Assembly: GCA_964563295.1 (NCBI GenBank)
Contig: CAZLWX010000164.1
Span: 1 to 6,424 of the forward strand
Source: Chryseosolibacter sp964563295
Lineage (GTDB): Bacteria > Bacteroidota > Bacteroidia > Cytophagales > Cyclobacteriaceae
Length of the DNA stretch: 6,424 nt
Direction of reading: 5' to 3'
Numbering within the stretch: position 1 is the stretch's first letter; every line of letters starts with the position of its first letter. Made by a program: the position numbers and the translations under genes. Of the stretch, positions 1 through 6,066 are shown in pieces. Under the pieces are notes generated by a model, which saw only the letters and a list, made by a program, of their open reading frames with translations, was not told the origin of the DNA and did not search any database.

Positions 1-1
1 A

Positions 2-517
2 TTTATTCGATTGTCGGTTCCTTTGCAAGAGCTTGATTTGCAGAATGCTGTTATATTCAGAAATCGGAAGGAGGGGCCTGTAATTGGTTTGCGTTTTGTG
101 AATAACCCGTTCAAGTACCTAGCTGGCCTTGGCACTTGGAAGGATGGCAAAGTCGAGTTCGTCTCAGTGACTACAGGTGAATACGAAACTGAAGTTTCCG
201 CCACGCAGCTTAGCGATGACTTGCGGGCGGGAACTTTTACAGGCACTTTCACAATCGCAAATCCATCGTCGAAGGTGTCTTTGCATTTTGTAGAAGGCAG
301 TTTAGAAAATGCAGATTTTATCGGGGGGTCATCGCCAAAAGAGAGGACGCAAGGGTGTAGCGGTATTGTCGAGGCTGGGTCATGCGCAGCGATTCGAATA
401 GACCAAAAGAATTGGTTGGAGTACACCGCGTGTATAATTGACATGCCATTGTGCTGGTATTTCGAAGTGGCATCTTGTCTCGTTGATGGTTGCCCGATGT
501 TTCATCCCCAAGAATGA
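2..517 (+). CDS. Unrecognised protein with Cys-rich C-terminus (5'-partial), upstream of ABC transporter
   Basis: I do not recognise this family. The frame is open to the left edge (codons for F-I-R precede a TTG at 11), so the true start probably lies outside the window; TTG at 11 would give 168 residues. Numbered from that TTG, residues 1-115 contain no cysteine and read like a soluble beta-rich segment (alternating V/T/F strands around 44-95). A Gly-Gly sits at 105-106. Residues 116-161 then carry six cysteines (116, 125, 141, 148, 156, 161) between hydrophobic stretches, and the protein ends at PMFHPQE. An even number of clustered cysteines after a Cys-free N-terminal part resembles a precursor whose C-terminal core is disulfide-bonded, as in halocin C8-like or other ribosomal peptide precursors, but no family signature is clear. 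Its TGA overlaps the ATG of the ABC ATPase gene (ATGA), implying co-translation and a shared job. A metal- or redox-related protein is an alternative. The gene itself is fairly certain; its function is not. Confidence 0.6.
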   Translation, partial: FIRLSVPLQELDLQNAVIFRNRKEGPVIGLRFVNNPFKYLAGLGTWKDGKVEFVSVTTGEYETEVSATQLSDDLRAGTFTGTFTIANPSSKVSLHFVEGSLENADFIGGSSPKERTQGCSGIVEAGSCAAIRIDQKNWLEYTACIIDMPLCWYFEVASCLVDGCPMFHPQE

Positions 518-1191
518 ATTCAAACCCGCGAGTAGTGCTACACGCCGAAGGCATAACTAAGGAATTCAGAGGCCTGCGAGTACTCGATTCCGTTAGCCTA
601 TCGGTGGAAACAGATGAGGTCGTCGGACTTGTCGGACCAAATGGATCCGGAAAGACGACCTTATTGAATATTATTTGCGGGTTTGTCAAACCCAATGCCG
701 GCAGGCTTCATTTGGGAAGCGGCAATATGGCAATGGCCATTTCCCGGAAGGGGTTCTTCAAAGACATGACTGTCCAGAAAAACCTTGAAATGTATCACCG
801 GATAACCGGAGCGTCCCTCGCGCATATGGAAAAGGCGTTTAACGAACTGGGAATCGACTATCCCAATAAATTGTTCGGAAGGTTGTCCGCAGGAATGCAG
901 CAAAAAGTTTCACTGGCATTTGCATTCATGACGAACGCAAGGCTGACCCTTTTGGATGAACCACTCACGCACCTTGATGTTGACGCCATCATCAAACTCA
1001 GAAGAATGATACAAACGCGCAAGGAGGATCGCGCATCGTTTCTAATCGCCAGTCACATCCTGACAGATCTCGAGCTCGTGTGCGACCGCATATACTTTCT
1101 TAGGGAAGGACGGGTAGTAAAATCTGGTCGCGTGTCTGAATTCCTTTCCACGTTTGGTACTCTTGAAAATGCATATACAAGAATTGGTTGA
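514..1191 (+). CDS. ABC transporter ATP-binding protein (ABC-2 type exporter)
   Basis: A cytoplasmic ATPase of 225 residues that would power the permease encoded next to it. Visible motifs: Walker A GPNGSGKT (41-48), signature LSAGM followed by QQK (124-131), Walker B ending LLDEP (146-150, catalytic E149), D-loop THLD (152-155) and switch His181 in IASH. The length fits single-domain ATPases of ABC-2 exporters and drug- or bacteriocin-resistance pumps. The Q-loop is unusual: aligning back from the conserved 'TV' at 86-87, the expected Gln position is occupied by Ser77. I chose ATG 514 over an in-frame TTG at 490 because it overlaps the upstream TGA (ATGA), the classic arrangement for translational coupling, and because no Shine-Dalgarno precedes either codon. 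The 3' end overlaps the permease gene by 23 bp. Family assignment is secure; the substrate is unknown, with the neighbouring Cys-rich protein the obvious candidate. Confidence 0.93.
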   Translation: MNSNPRVVLHAEGITKEFRGLRVLDSVSLSVETDEVVGLVGPNGSGKTTLLNIICGFVKPNAGRLHLGSGNMAMAISRKGFFKDMTVQKNLEMYHRITGASLAHMEKAFNELGIDYPNKLFGRLSAGMQQKVSLAFAFMTNARLTLLDEPLTHLDVDAIIKLRRMIQTRKEDRASFLIASHILTDLELVCDRIYFLREGRVVKSGRVSEFLSTFGTLENAYTRIG

Positions 1192-1957
1192 CTTGCGACT
1201 ATATTCCCTTGAGGCGTTAAAATTGCGAAACCGACGGCTGAGTCAATCCTTACTTATTTTCTACTTCATTGCATTGCCCCTGCTGGTAAACCTTGGGGCG
1301 CACTATGGACGGAGTGGCCCCGAAGGAACTTATGTGGAAGAGATGGCGCTTGCGTTTCTCTCGTTTTCGTCGCTCTACCTCTTCTTTCCCCTATGGGTGA
1401 TCCTACTTGTCGCATCAGAATTCAAGAATGGATACGTGCACAGGGTTGTATTCCTTTCTTCAAGGGATCATTACTTTCGTTCTAAAATGGCCTTTTGTAC
1501 TATCTCCTCGATTATCTTCTCGATAATCGGAGTCGTAACACTCGCGGGCGCCGATGTTTTTTCGCCCTACCCATTTTTGGAGATTCCGCTCATATTTTAT
1601 TTCAAATATTTCTTCCAGTGCCTTTTGACCTTCTTAGCGCTTTCCCTGTTCCTGGTTTCGTTGATCTTCATTATGAGAGGTATCGTCGTGACATTCGTTG
1701 CCTTCTTCGCCTGGCAGCTCTTGGAGGGTACCATTTACCTCGTGGCACAAAAGTATGGGTATAACCTTGTGTACATGCCTTTGCACCTGCTAAGAGGACT
1801 TTTTGTACACGACGGGGAACCTCAGCTGGGCAACTATTTCATGCTCTTCGATCAGTGGAAGTGGACTTACATCTGGGTTGCATTATTGGTGGTCGTTTCC
1901 CTGACAGCGGCTTATAGGTATTTTGTGCAGTCCAGTTTGTTTACCTTGTCTGACTAA
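1169..1957 (+). CDS. ABC-2 type transporter permease, six-helix
   Basis: An integral inner-membrane protein of 262 residues with about six hydrophobic segments (roughly 27-44, 60-82, 108-128, 147-169, 171-193, 232-252). A cytoplasmic loop after helix 2 contains SEFKNGYVHRVVFLSSRDHYFRSK-type residues at 83-106. This matches the 'E-x-x-x-G-T-x-R' loop and the following Ser/Lys found in ABC-2 membrane domains, where it contacts the ATPase. There is no fused ATPase or C39 peptidase domain. It would pair with the upstream ATPase (two plus two subunits) to export or extrude a substrate, or to give self-protection against one. ATG 1169 is preferred over a TTG at 1154. It lies inside the ATPase gene (23-bp overlap) with no clear Shine-Dalgarno, so translation is probably coupled. 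The sequence looks AT-richer than the oxidoreductase genes to the right; for example, 1201-1260 has 25 G/C of 60. The sequence is divergent, and substrate and direction of transport cannot be read from it. Confidence 0.88.
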   Translation: MHIQELVDLRLYSLEALKLRNRRLSQSLLIFYFIALPLLVNLGAHYGRSGPEGTYVEEMALAFLSFSSLYLFFPLWVILLVASEFKNGYVHRVVFLSSRDHYFRSKMAFCTISSIIFSIIGVVTLAGADVFSPYPFLEIPLIFYFKYFFQCLLTFLALSLFLVSLIFIMRGIVVTFVAFFAWQLLEGTIYLVAQKYGYNLVYMPLHLLRGLFVHDGEPQLGNYFMLFDQWKWTYIWVALLVVVSLTAAYRYFVQSSLFTLSD

Positions 1958-2028
1958 GGCATCTAGGTAGGTGTTCATGTATGGCGCAACTTGGTGATTG
2001 ACTATGAGGATTCGCTATTAGGTGTTGG

Positions 2029-2046
2029 TCCCGATCGCTATCGGGA
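2029..2046. terminator. Perfect 7-bp hairpin, possible weak terminator or processing element
   Basis: TCCCGAT pairs with ATCGGGA around a 4-nt loop (CGCT), 71 bp after the permease stop. No T-run follows on either strand, so it is not a canonical intrinsic terminator. It may slow RNA decay at the 3' end of the ABC mRNA, or be a dispersed palindromic element. The pairing is seen directly; the role is a guess. Confidence 0.4.
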
Positions 2047-2081
2047 TTGTCGGTTGGCTCTGTGCAACTACAAACTGCCCC

Positions 2082-2117
2082 ACCGTGGACCTCGTCACCC
2101 GTCATTAACTCGCAGCA
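2082..2117. repeat. 36-bp direct repeat, copy 1
   Basis: Identical over all 36 bases to 2226-2261, 144 bp downstream. It begins ACCGTGGACCTCG and ends AACTCGCAGCA. Within it, CTCGTCA and CCCGTCA are adjacent 7-mers differing at one base. It merges at its right end into the partial copy of the second repeat unit that starts at 2109. Confidence 0.95.
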
Positions 2118-2148
2118 ATAACTCTTTTCGAAACACGACTCCGCCATG
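2109..2148. repeat. Diverged partial copy of the CTCGCAGCAATAACTCT repeat
   Basis: This 40-bp segment matches 2293-2332 at 37 positions, including the shared ending CGACTCCGCCATG. The differences are TT for CC at 2126-2127 and A for T near 2135. It is the third occurrence of the unit seen at 2191-2224 and 2292-2325. Confidence 0.85.
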
Positions 2149-2173
2149 GACTATCGACGATGGACTATGGACT
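2146..2173. repeat. Short 7-bp tandem run (ATGGACT)
   Basis: ATGGACT occurs at 2146, 2160 and 2167 with the variant ATCGACG at 2153, giving four consecutive heptamers. The duplicated unit downstream repeats the last two at 2261 and 2268. Low-copy degenerate heptamer runs of this kind are typical intergenic repeats; here they form the left part of the 65-bp unit. Confidence 0.8.
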
Positions 2174-2224
2174 TTCCTCACAGCCTATTACCTCGCAGCA
2201 ATAACTCTCCTCGAAACTCGACTC
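2160..2224. repeat. 65-bp direct repeat, copy 1 (101-bp period)
   Basis: Matches 2261-2325 at 62 of 65 positions. The first 23 bases and the last 34 (CCTCGCAGCAATAACTCTCC onward) are identical; the three differences fall in the 8 bases at 2183-2190. The period to the next copy is 101 bp, with the 36-bp repeat lying between the copies. Confidence 0.92.
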
Positions 2225-2225
2225 T

Positions 2226-2261
2226 ACCGTGGACCTCGTCACCCGTCATTAACTCGCAGCA
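2226..2261. repeat. 36-bp direct repeat, copy 2
   Basis: Exact copy of 2082-2117. Its last bases (CTCGCAGCA) are also shared with the start of the second repeat unit, and its final A is the first base of the ATGGACT-led duplicate at 2261. The recombination points between the units therefore look like short shared words. Confidence 0.95.
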
Positions 2262-2325
2262 TGGACTATGGACTTTCCTCACAACCCATTTCCTCGCAGC
2301 AATAACTCTCCTCGAAACTCGACTC
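2261..2325. repeat. 65-bp direct repeat, copy 2 (101-bp period)
   Basis: Second copy of 2160-2224. After 2325 it continues as CGCCATG, like the partial copy at 2109-2148 and unlike copy 1, so the three copies are mosaics rather than products of one clean duplication. The similarity ends at about 2332, just before the stop codon of the large-subunit gene. Confidence 0.92.
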
Positions 2326-2340
2326 CGCCATGCACTTCCC

Positions 2341-4494
2341 CTACAGCCTCTCTCCCAGATTCACTCCCTTCATCTCCTCTTGTTGCATGAACGGCTGGCT
2401 CCGCAACCGCTTTCCCGTCGCTTTGAAGATTGCGTTGGCAACGGCGGCACCCGTTGGTGGCAGCGCCGGCTCGCCGAGACCGGTCGGCGAAATTCCATTG
2501 TCGACAAAAGCGACATCGATCTCCGGAATCTCCTTCATCCGGATCAATCGGTAATTGTGAAAATTCGATTGCTCCGGCTCGCCATTCTTGAATGTAATCC
2601 GGCTATACAGTGCATGGCCAAGCCCATCCACGATACCTCCCCGCACCTGCTGCGTAGCGCCACTCGGGTTGACCACAATACCACAGTCAGCAGCTGCATA
2701 AATCTTGTTCAGCACCGGGTTACCATTCTTCATACCGATCTCTGCAACCTGTGCGACGTACGAACGATGAGAGAAATACACGCTGAATCCCTGGGAAAGA
2801 TTCTGTTTCTTTCCCCAGCCGGATTTCTCGGCCGCCAGTTCAATCACCGCTTTCATACGATCGATATCATACTTGATCTCTCCCACTGGTGAGCGCCTGG
2901 CCCTGTCGAGCAGTTCAAGCCTGAACTGAACGGGATCTTTGCCCGCAGCAAGGGCCACTTCATCGAAGAACGATTGCTCAGCAAAAGCCAGGAAGTTGGT
3001 GATCGGCGCCCGCCATGCGCCAGTGGTAATCGGTGATTCATGGTCCACCGACTCGATCAACAGGTGGTCAACGGCTCCGGAAGGAAAATTGTCCTCGCGC
3101 GTGCAGTTGCCCGCGTTTATACCTACTCCGCGAAGCCTGTATCCGATCATATTGCCTTTCGCATCCAGGGCCGCTTCGAACCGGTAACGCACCGCAGGCC
3201 GGTAAATGCCAGCCCGCATGTCATCCTCGCGGGTCCAAACCACTTTCACAGGCGCTTTGACAAGGCTCGATATCTCGGCAGCATCGAGCACATAGTCTGC
3301 CTGAAGCCGTCTTCCGAATCCGCCACCTAGCCGTGTCAGTTCAAGCGTAATCTTTTCGGGTGCGATACCAAGAAGGCTGGCAACAGCTCCTCTCGCTCGT
3401 TCTGGTGTTTGAGTGGGTCCGATGAGTTCCACCCCATCCTCGCGGACATGGGCAAAGAAATTCATCGGCTCCAGCGGATTGTGCGCGAGGAAAGGGCATT
3501 GGTACTCGCTCCTGAGAATCTTTGCCGCATTCCGAAACGCGGCGTCGACGTCACCGTCTTTCCGCCTCACGGTAGCCTCACCGTGATCGAGGAGTTCAAT
3601 GAACAACTTGTCGTGATCAGCCGTGCTTTCGATATTGCCATCTTTTTCGTACTCCACCTTCAAGGCCTTGCGTGCCTTGTTCACTTGCCATGTCGATTTG
3701 CCCACCACGGCGACATTATTCTTGAAAGTCACGACGTCGACGATACCTGGCATCGCTTTCGCCGCCGCCGCATTGACGGACTTGATTTTCGTTCCAAAGG
3801 CTGGCGGACGCTGAACCATGGCGACTAACATACCTTCCTTGTAGACATCAATGCCGTACAAGGGTTTCCCGGTGATCATTGCGTGCGTGTCCACATTGCG
3901 CACGGATGTCCCGATCAACTGGAATTCTTTTGGATCCTTGAGTTTTACGTCCGTTGGCACTTGCATACCGGCAGCTTCCGTTGCGAGTTCTCCATACGTG
4001 AGGGTCTTACCCGACGCGGCGTGGATAACCGTGCTATTTTCTGTCTTTAACGACTCAGCTGGTACACCGAGCCTTTTGGCCGCAGCATCAACCAGCATGT
4101 GGCGCGCTGTTGCTCCAGCTTTGCGTAAGCGCTCCCATGAATGAGGAACAGCACCGCTCCCGCCAGTAAGCTGCCGGTCAAACCGACTGCTGTCCAGAGG
4201 AGCCTGTACTACTCTTACGCTCTTCCAGTCAGCATCCAGTTCATCGGCGACGATCATGGGAAACGATGTCTTGATGTTCTGGCCAAGCTCGGGGTTTGGC
4301 GAGAACAAGGTGATTACGCCATCCGGAGATATTGACAAGTAGCTGTTGAAGGTCACATCATCGAGTGTGCCGTCGACTACGCCCACTGTAGAAGCTTCAC
4401 TGGCGCTCCAATGGAAGCCCAGCATAAGGCCGCCGCCAGCCGTGACGGCGACTTTCAGGAAGTTTCGCCTGTTGGTTTTCAATAGCGTGGCCAT
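2341..4494 (-). CDS. Molybdopterin-binding large subunit, xanthine dehydrogenase / isoquinoline 1-oxidoreductase beta family
   Basis: Catalytic subunit of a molybdenum hydroxylase, 717 residues. It opens with a Tat signal (NRRNFLK at 8-14, hydrophobic 15-27), so the folded cofactor-bearing enzyme should be exported to the periplasm. Residues ~45-190 form an N-terminal cofactor-binding half, and ~195-285 the a/b hammerhead (GTSVRN, then AMITGKPLYGIDV). The main Mo-binding region follows: HNPLEPMN (338-345), GGGFGRR (390-396), GAWRAP (492-497), DCGIVVNP (603-610) and GLGEPALPP (672-680), where Glu675 is the expected catalytic base. Length and order fit the isoquinoline 1-oxidoreductase beta (IorB-like) branch, but the real substrate (N-heterocycle, aldehyde or other) cannot be told. 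The start is ATG 4494: it follows the small-subunit stop by 2 nt and sits directly before the Tat motif, whereas the longer in-frame start at 4563 would overlap the small subunit. The gene appears intact. The repeat cluster lies just beyond its 3' end. Confidence 0.95.
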   Translation of the reverse strand: MATLLKTNRRNFLKVAVTAGGGLMLGFHWSASEASTVGVVDGTLDDVTFNSYLSISPDGVITLFSPNPELGQNIKTSFPMIVADELDADWKSVRVVQAPLDSSRFDRQLTGGSGAVPHSWERLRKAGATARHMLVDAAAKRLGVPAESLKTENSTVIHAASGKTLTYGELATEAAGMQVPTDVKLKDPKEFQLIGTSVRNVDTHAMITGKPLYGIDVYKEGMLVAMVQRPPAFGTKIKSVNAAAAKAMPGIVDVVTFKNNVAVVGKSTWQVNKARKALKVEYEKDGNIESTADHDKLFIELLDHGEATVRRKDGDVDAAFRNAAKILRSEYQCPFLAHNPLEPMNFFAHVREDGVELIGPTQTPERARGAVASLLGIAPEKITLELTRLGGGFGRRLQADYVLDAAEISSLVKAPVKVVWTREDDMRAGIYRPAVRYRFEAALDAKGNMIGYRLRGVGINAGNCTREDNFPSGAVDHLLIESVDHESPITTGAWRAPITNFLAFAEQSFFDEVALAAGKDPVQFRLELLDRARRSPVGEIKYDIDRMKAVIELAAEKSGWGKKQNLSQGFSVYFSHRSYVAQVAEIGMKNGNPVLNKIYAAADCGIVVNPSGATQQVRGGIVDGLGHALYSRITFKNGEPEQSNFHNYRLIRMKEIPEIDVAFVDNGISPTGLGEPALPPTGAAVANAIFKATGKRLRSQPFMQQEEMKGVNLGERL

Positions 4495-4496
4495 GG

Positions 4497-4958
4497 CTAT
4501 TTCATTTTGGTTGATGCAACTACAATAGCTTCGCGAATGCGATGGTAGGTGCCGCATCGGCACAGGTTCCCGTTCATGGCTGTCTCGATTTCCGCCACGC
4601 TCGGTTGAGGATTCTTATTCAGCAAGGAAGCAGCCTGCATGATTTGTCCGGCCTGGCAGTATCCGCACTGAGGTACGTCGACCTCATCCCAGGCGAGTTG
4701 GAGGGGATGGTCACCGTTTGCCGAGAGGCCTTCAATGGTTGTCACTTCGTTCGTCCCAATCTGCGAGACCGGCAATGAGCATGAGCGCACTGCCGTTCCG
4801 TTGAGATGCACCGTACACGCACCGCACTGGGCGATTCCACACCCGTATTTGGTGCCCAATAATCCCAGGTGGTCGCGCAGCACCCACAACAGCGGCGTGT
4901 CTGCGTCGACGTCGGCCTCATAGGTCCGACCGTTGATCTTCAGTCTGTAGTTTGCCAT
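4497..4958 (-). CDS. (2Fe-2S)-binding small subunit of molybdenum hydroxylase
   Basis: Electron-transfer subunit of 153 residues, partner of the adjacent large subunit. The N-terminal plant-ferredoxin-like domain binds one [2Fe-2S] cluster through Cys40, 45, 48 and 60 (YGCGIAQCGACTV). The C-terminal helical domain binds the second through Cys98, 101, 133 and 135 (QCGYCQAG and NLCRCGTY), with Gln97 positioned next to the molybdopterin as in known relatives. All eight ligands are present and the length is normal for the IorA/CoxS/XdhC-type subunit. It has no signal peptide, so it would be exported as a complex using the large subunit's Tat signal. It is the first gene of the two-gene operon, and only CC separates its TAG from the next ATG. 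No Shine-Dalgarno precedes ATG 4958; the upstream AAAGCACAAGAA is A-rich. Family assignment is secure; the substrate is unknown. Confidence 0.96.
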   Translation of the reverse strand: MANYRLKINGRTYEADVDADTPLLWVLRDHLGLLGTKYGCGIAQCGACTVHLNGTAVRSCSLPVSQIGTNEVTTIEGLSANGDHPLQLAWDEVDVPQCGYCQAGQIMQAASLLNKNPQPSVAEIETAMNGNLCRCGTYHRIREAIVVASTKMK

Positions 4959-5252
4959 TTCTTGTGCTTTGGTTCGGGCAAAGATTGTGATGATAAAGTA
5001 ACAATGTAGGGAAAATCTCTTCTGGTGTAAAGGCGACTTTTGTCACTTGTTAGAATAGTCTTTGAGTGGTCGGCGTGGCCAAAGACTTAGGAATATGGAA
5101 TTAGGAATCCCCACTGTTGAAAAAATCCTCAAGCCCGGCCTCTGACCTGACGGCCGTATCTCTCCTATCGGACGCGTTTCCCGCCCTCTGACCAGCCGCA
5201 ATAGTGGCACGCATTTTCTCATAACACGATGGACAACTAAAAGAATTTTGTT
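4959..5252. other. Intergenic region between divergent genes, should hold promoters for both sides
   Basis: These 294 bp must carry the promoters of the oxidoreductase operon (leftward) and the secreted-protein gene (rightward). I could not identify a convincing -7 TAnnTTTG / -33 TTTG pair or a sigma-70 pair for either. An 8-bp direct repeat TTAGGAAT at 5087 and 5101 (14-bp period), a 9-bp repeat CCTCTGACC at 5139 and 5185, and a short inverted pair CGGCC/GGCCG (5136-5140, 5152-5156) are visible. No gene is seen. Confidence 0.6.
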
Positions 5253-6050
5253 ATGAAGGGATTGAGAGTTTTATTATTCGTTATCGGGGTCTTGTTAACA
5301 GCCGTTGCATTCGGTCAGAAACCAGCTATCGTTACATCGGATGATCCGGGATGGCACAAGATCGGCGAGATTACGGCCAGCTTTGATCTGGATACGGAAT
5401 CGATCGTTGTGCTGGGTGCTGATGAATTTCAGGCGATCAAGTTGAAAGTCACGGATGCCCCGATCAATATCGAACGAGTTCAGGTGCACTACGAGTCAGG
5501 CGAAGTCGAGGATGTCGACCTGGCTGACAACCTTCAGGCTGGCGCCGAAACACGGAGCATCGCACTGGAGCATGGTGACCGCGATATTCAGAAAGTGAGT
5601 TTCACCTATCAGACCGTTCCCAACTATACGGGAGGCGACCGTGCGCATGTGGAGTTGTATGGCTATAAGAGCGGTGAATCTGATCAGTATCGCAATGACG
5701 GCAACCTGGAGGAAAAGATAGACAAAGCGCAACGCGACATCGACGAGTCAGCCGAAAAGGCCGAGGAAAAAATCGAACGGGAATCAGATGAGCTCAAGCG
5801 CGATATGCGTGACGATGCCGACACTACCGGCAGCACCGGCGAGAAGCTCAAAGACGGTTTCAATCGCTCCACGGCCGTGATAGGTGCCGAAATAAAAGAT
5901 AAGGTTTTTGCCGACAAAGTCGGACCCAACGGCGAGACCATCTACATCGACGAGCACTCGAAGTACTATTACATCGACCGTGATGGCGACAAGAAGTATA
6001 TCACGAAGTTGGAAATGAAAAATAAGCCGGTCGACGACGATAATCGCTAA
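5253..6050 (+). CDS. Secreted protein of unknown function, beta domain plus charged linker and YYYID motif
   Basis: 265 residues. A Sec signal peptide (MKGLRVLLF...VAFGQ) probably cleaves at about residue 21 before Gln22; there is no lipobox Cys, so the product should be soluble in the periplasm or outside the cell. Residues ~33-138 (GWHKIGEI onward) look like one beta-sandwich domain with alternating strands. The pattern 'IGEI...I...Y.SGE...L...G.....I.L..GDRDIQKVSFTY' is reminiscent of DUF2541-type proteins such as E. coli YaaI, but this is a by-eye resemblance. Residues ~150-190 are strongly charged (EEKIDKAQRD, EKAEEKIERE) and probably a helix or coiled coil. Residues ~218-251 form a compact motif, VGPNGETIYIDEHSKYYYID then DGDKKYI. 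The start is ATG 5253, just before the signal peptide, with AACTAAAAGAA rather than a Shine-Dalgarno upstream. The gene stands alone: divergent from the oxidoreductase operon and followed by a strong terminator. Confidence 0.88.
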   Translation: MKGLRVLLFVIGVLLTAVAFGQKPAIVTSDDPGWHKIGEITASFDLDTESIVVLGADEFQAIKLKVTDAPINIERVQVHYESGEVEDVDLADNLQAGAETRSIALEHGDRDIQKVSFTYQTVPNYTGGDRAHVELYGYKSGESDQYRNDGNLEEKIDKAQRDIDESAEKAEEKIERESDELKRDMRDDADTTGSTGEKLKDGFNRSTAVIGAEIKDKVFADKVGPNGETIYIDEHSKYYYIDRDGDKKYITKLEMKNKPVDDDNR

Positions 6051-6066
6051 GCGCGATTTCAACTTA

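Larger units (their letters stand above)
1958..2340. other. Intergenic region between convergent genes, repeat-rich, no gene
   Basis: This 383-bp stretch separates the 3' ends of the permease (+) and the oxidoreductase large subunit (-). I see no credible gene in it. The forward frame that opens at 2146 runs antisense into the large-subunit gene and encodes low-complexity sequence from the repeats. The left third holds a hairpin at 2029-2046. From 2082 to about 2332 it consists almost entirely of interleaved direct repeats, described separately. The repeats stop about 10 bp before the large-subunit stop codon. Confidence 0.8.

Noticed and set aside
318..695. Minus-strand open frame across the gene 1 / ATPase junction
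   Set aside because: It overlaps two supported forward genes, including the Walker A coding part, and shows no domain features.
2082..2261. Possible CRISPR remnant, because the repeat is 36 bp long
   Set aside because: There are only two copies, the 108-bp gap between them is far longer than a spacer and itself contains other repeats, and no cas genes are visible.
2146..2892. Long forward open frame (248 codons) starting in the repeats
   Set aside because: It is antisense to the 3' end of the well-supported molybdopterin subunit gene, and its N-terminal part is translated repeat sequence.
3409..3828. Forward open frame inside the large-subunit region
   Set aside because: Antisense shadow of a gene with clear family motifs; no start context or recognisable domains.
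4495..4563. Longer N-terminus for the large subunit (23 extra residues)
   Set aside because: It would overlap the small-subunit gene and put a Cys/His-rich tail before the Tat motif; ATG 4494 directly after the small-subunit stop is a better start.
5033..5046. Imperfect inverted repeat GCGAC-TTTT-GTCAC upstream of the oxidoreductase operon
   Set aside because: Five-base arms with one mismatch are expected by chance in a region of this size.
5087..5193. Short direct repeats (TTAGGAAT twice, CCTCTGACC twice) as an operator
   Set aside because: The words are short with no symmetry or consistent helical spacing; they may be chance, so they are noted only within the intergenic entry.
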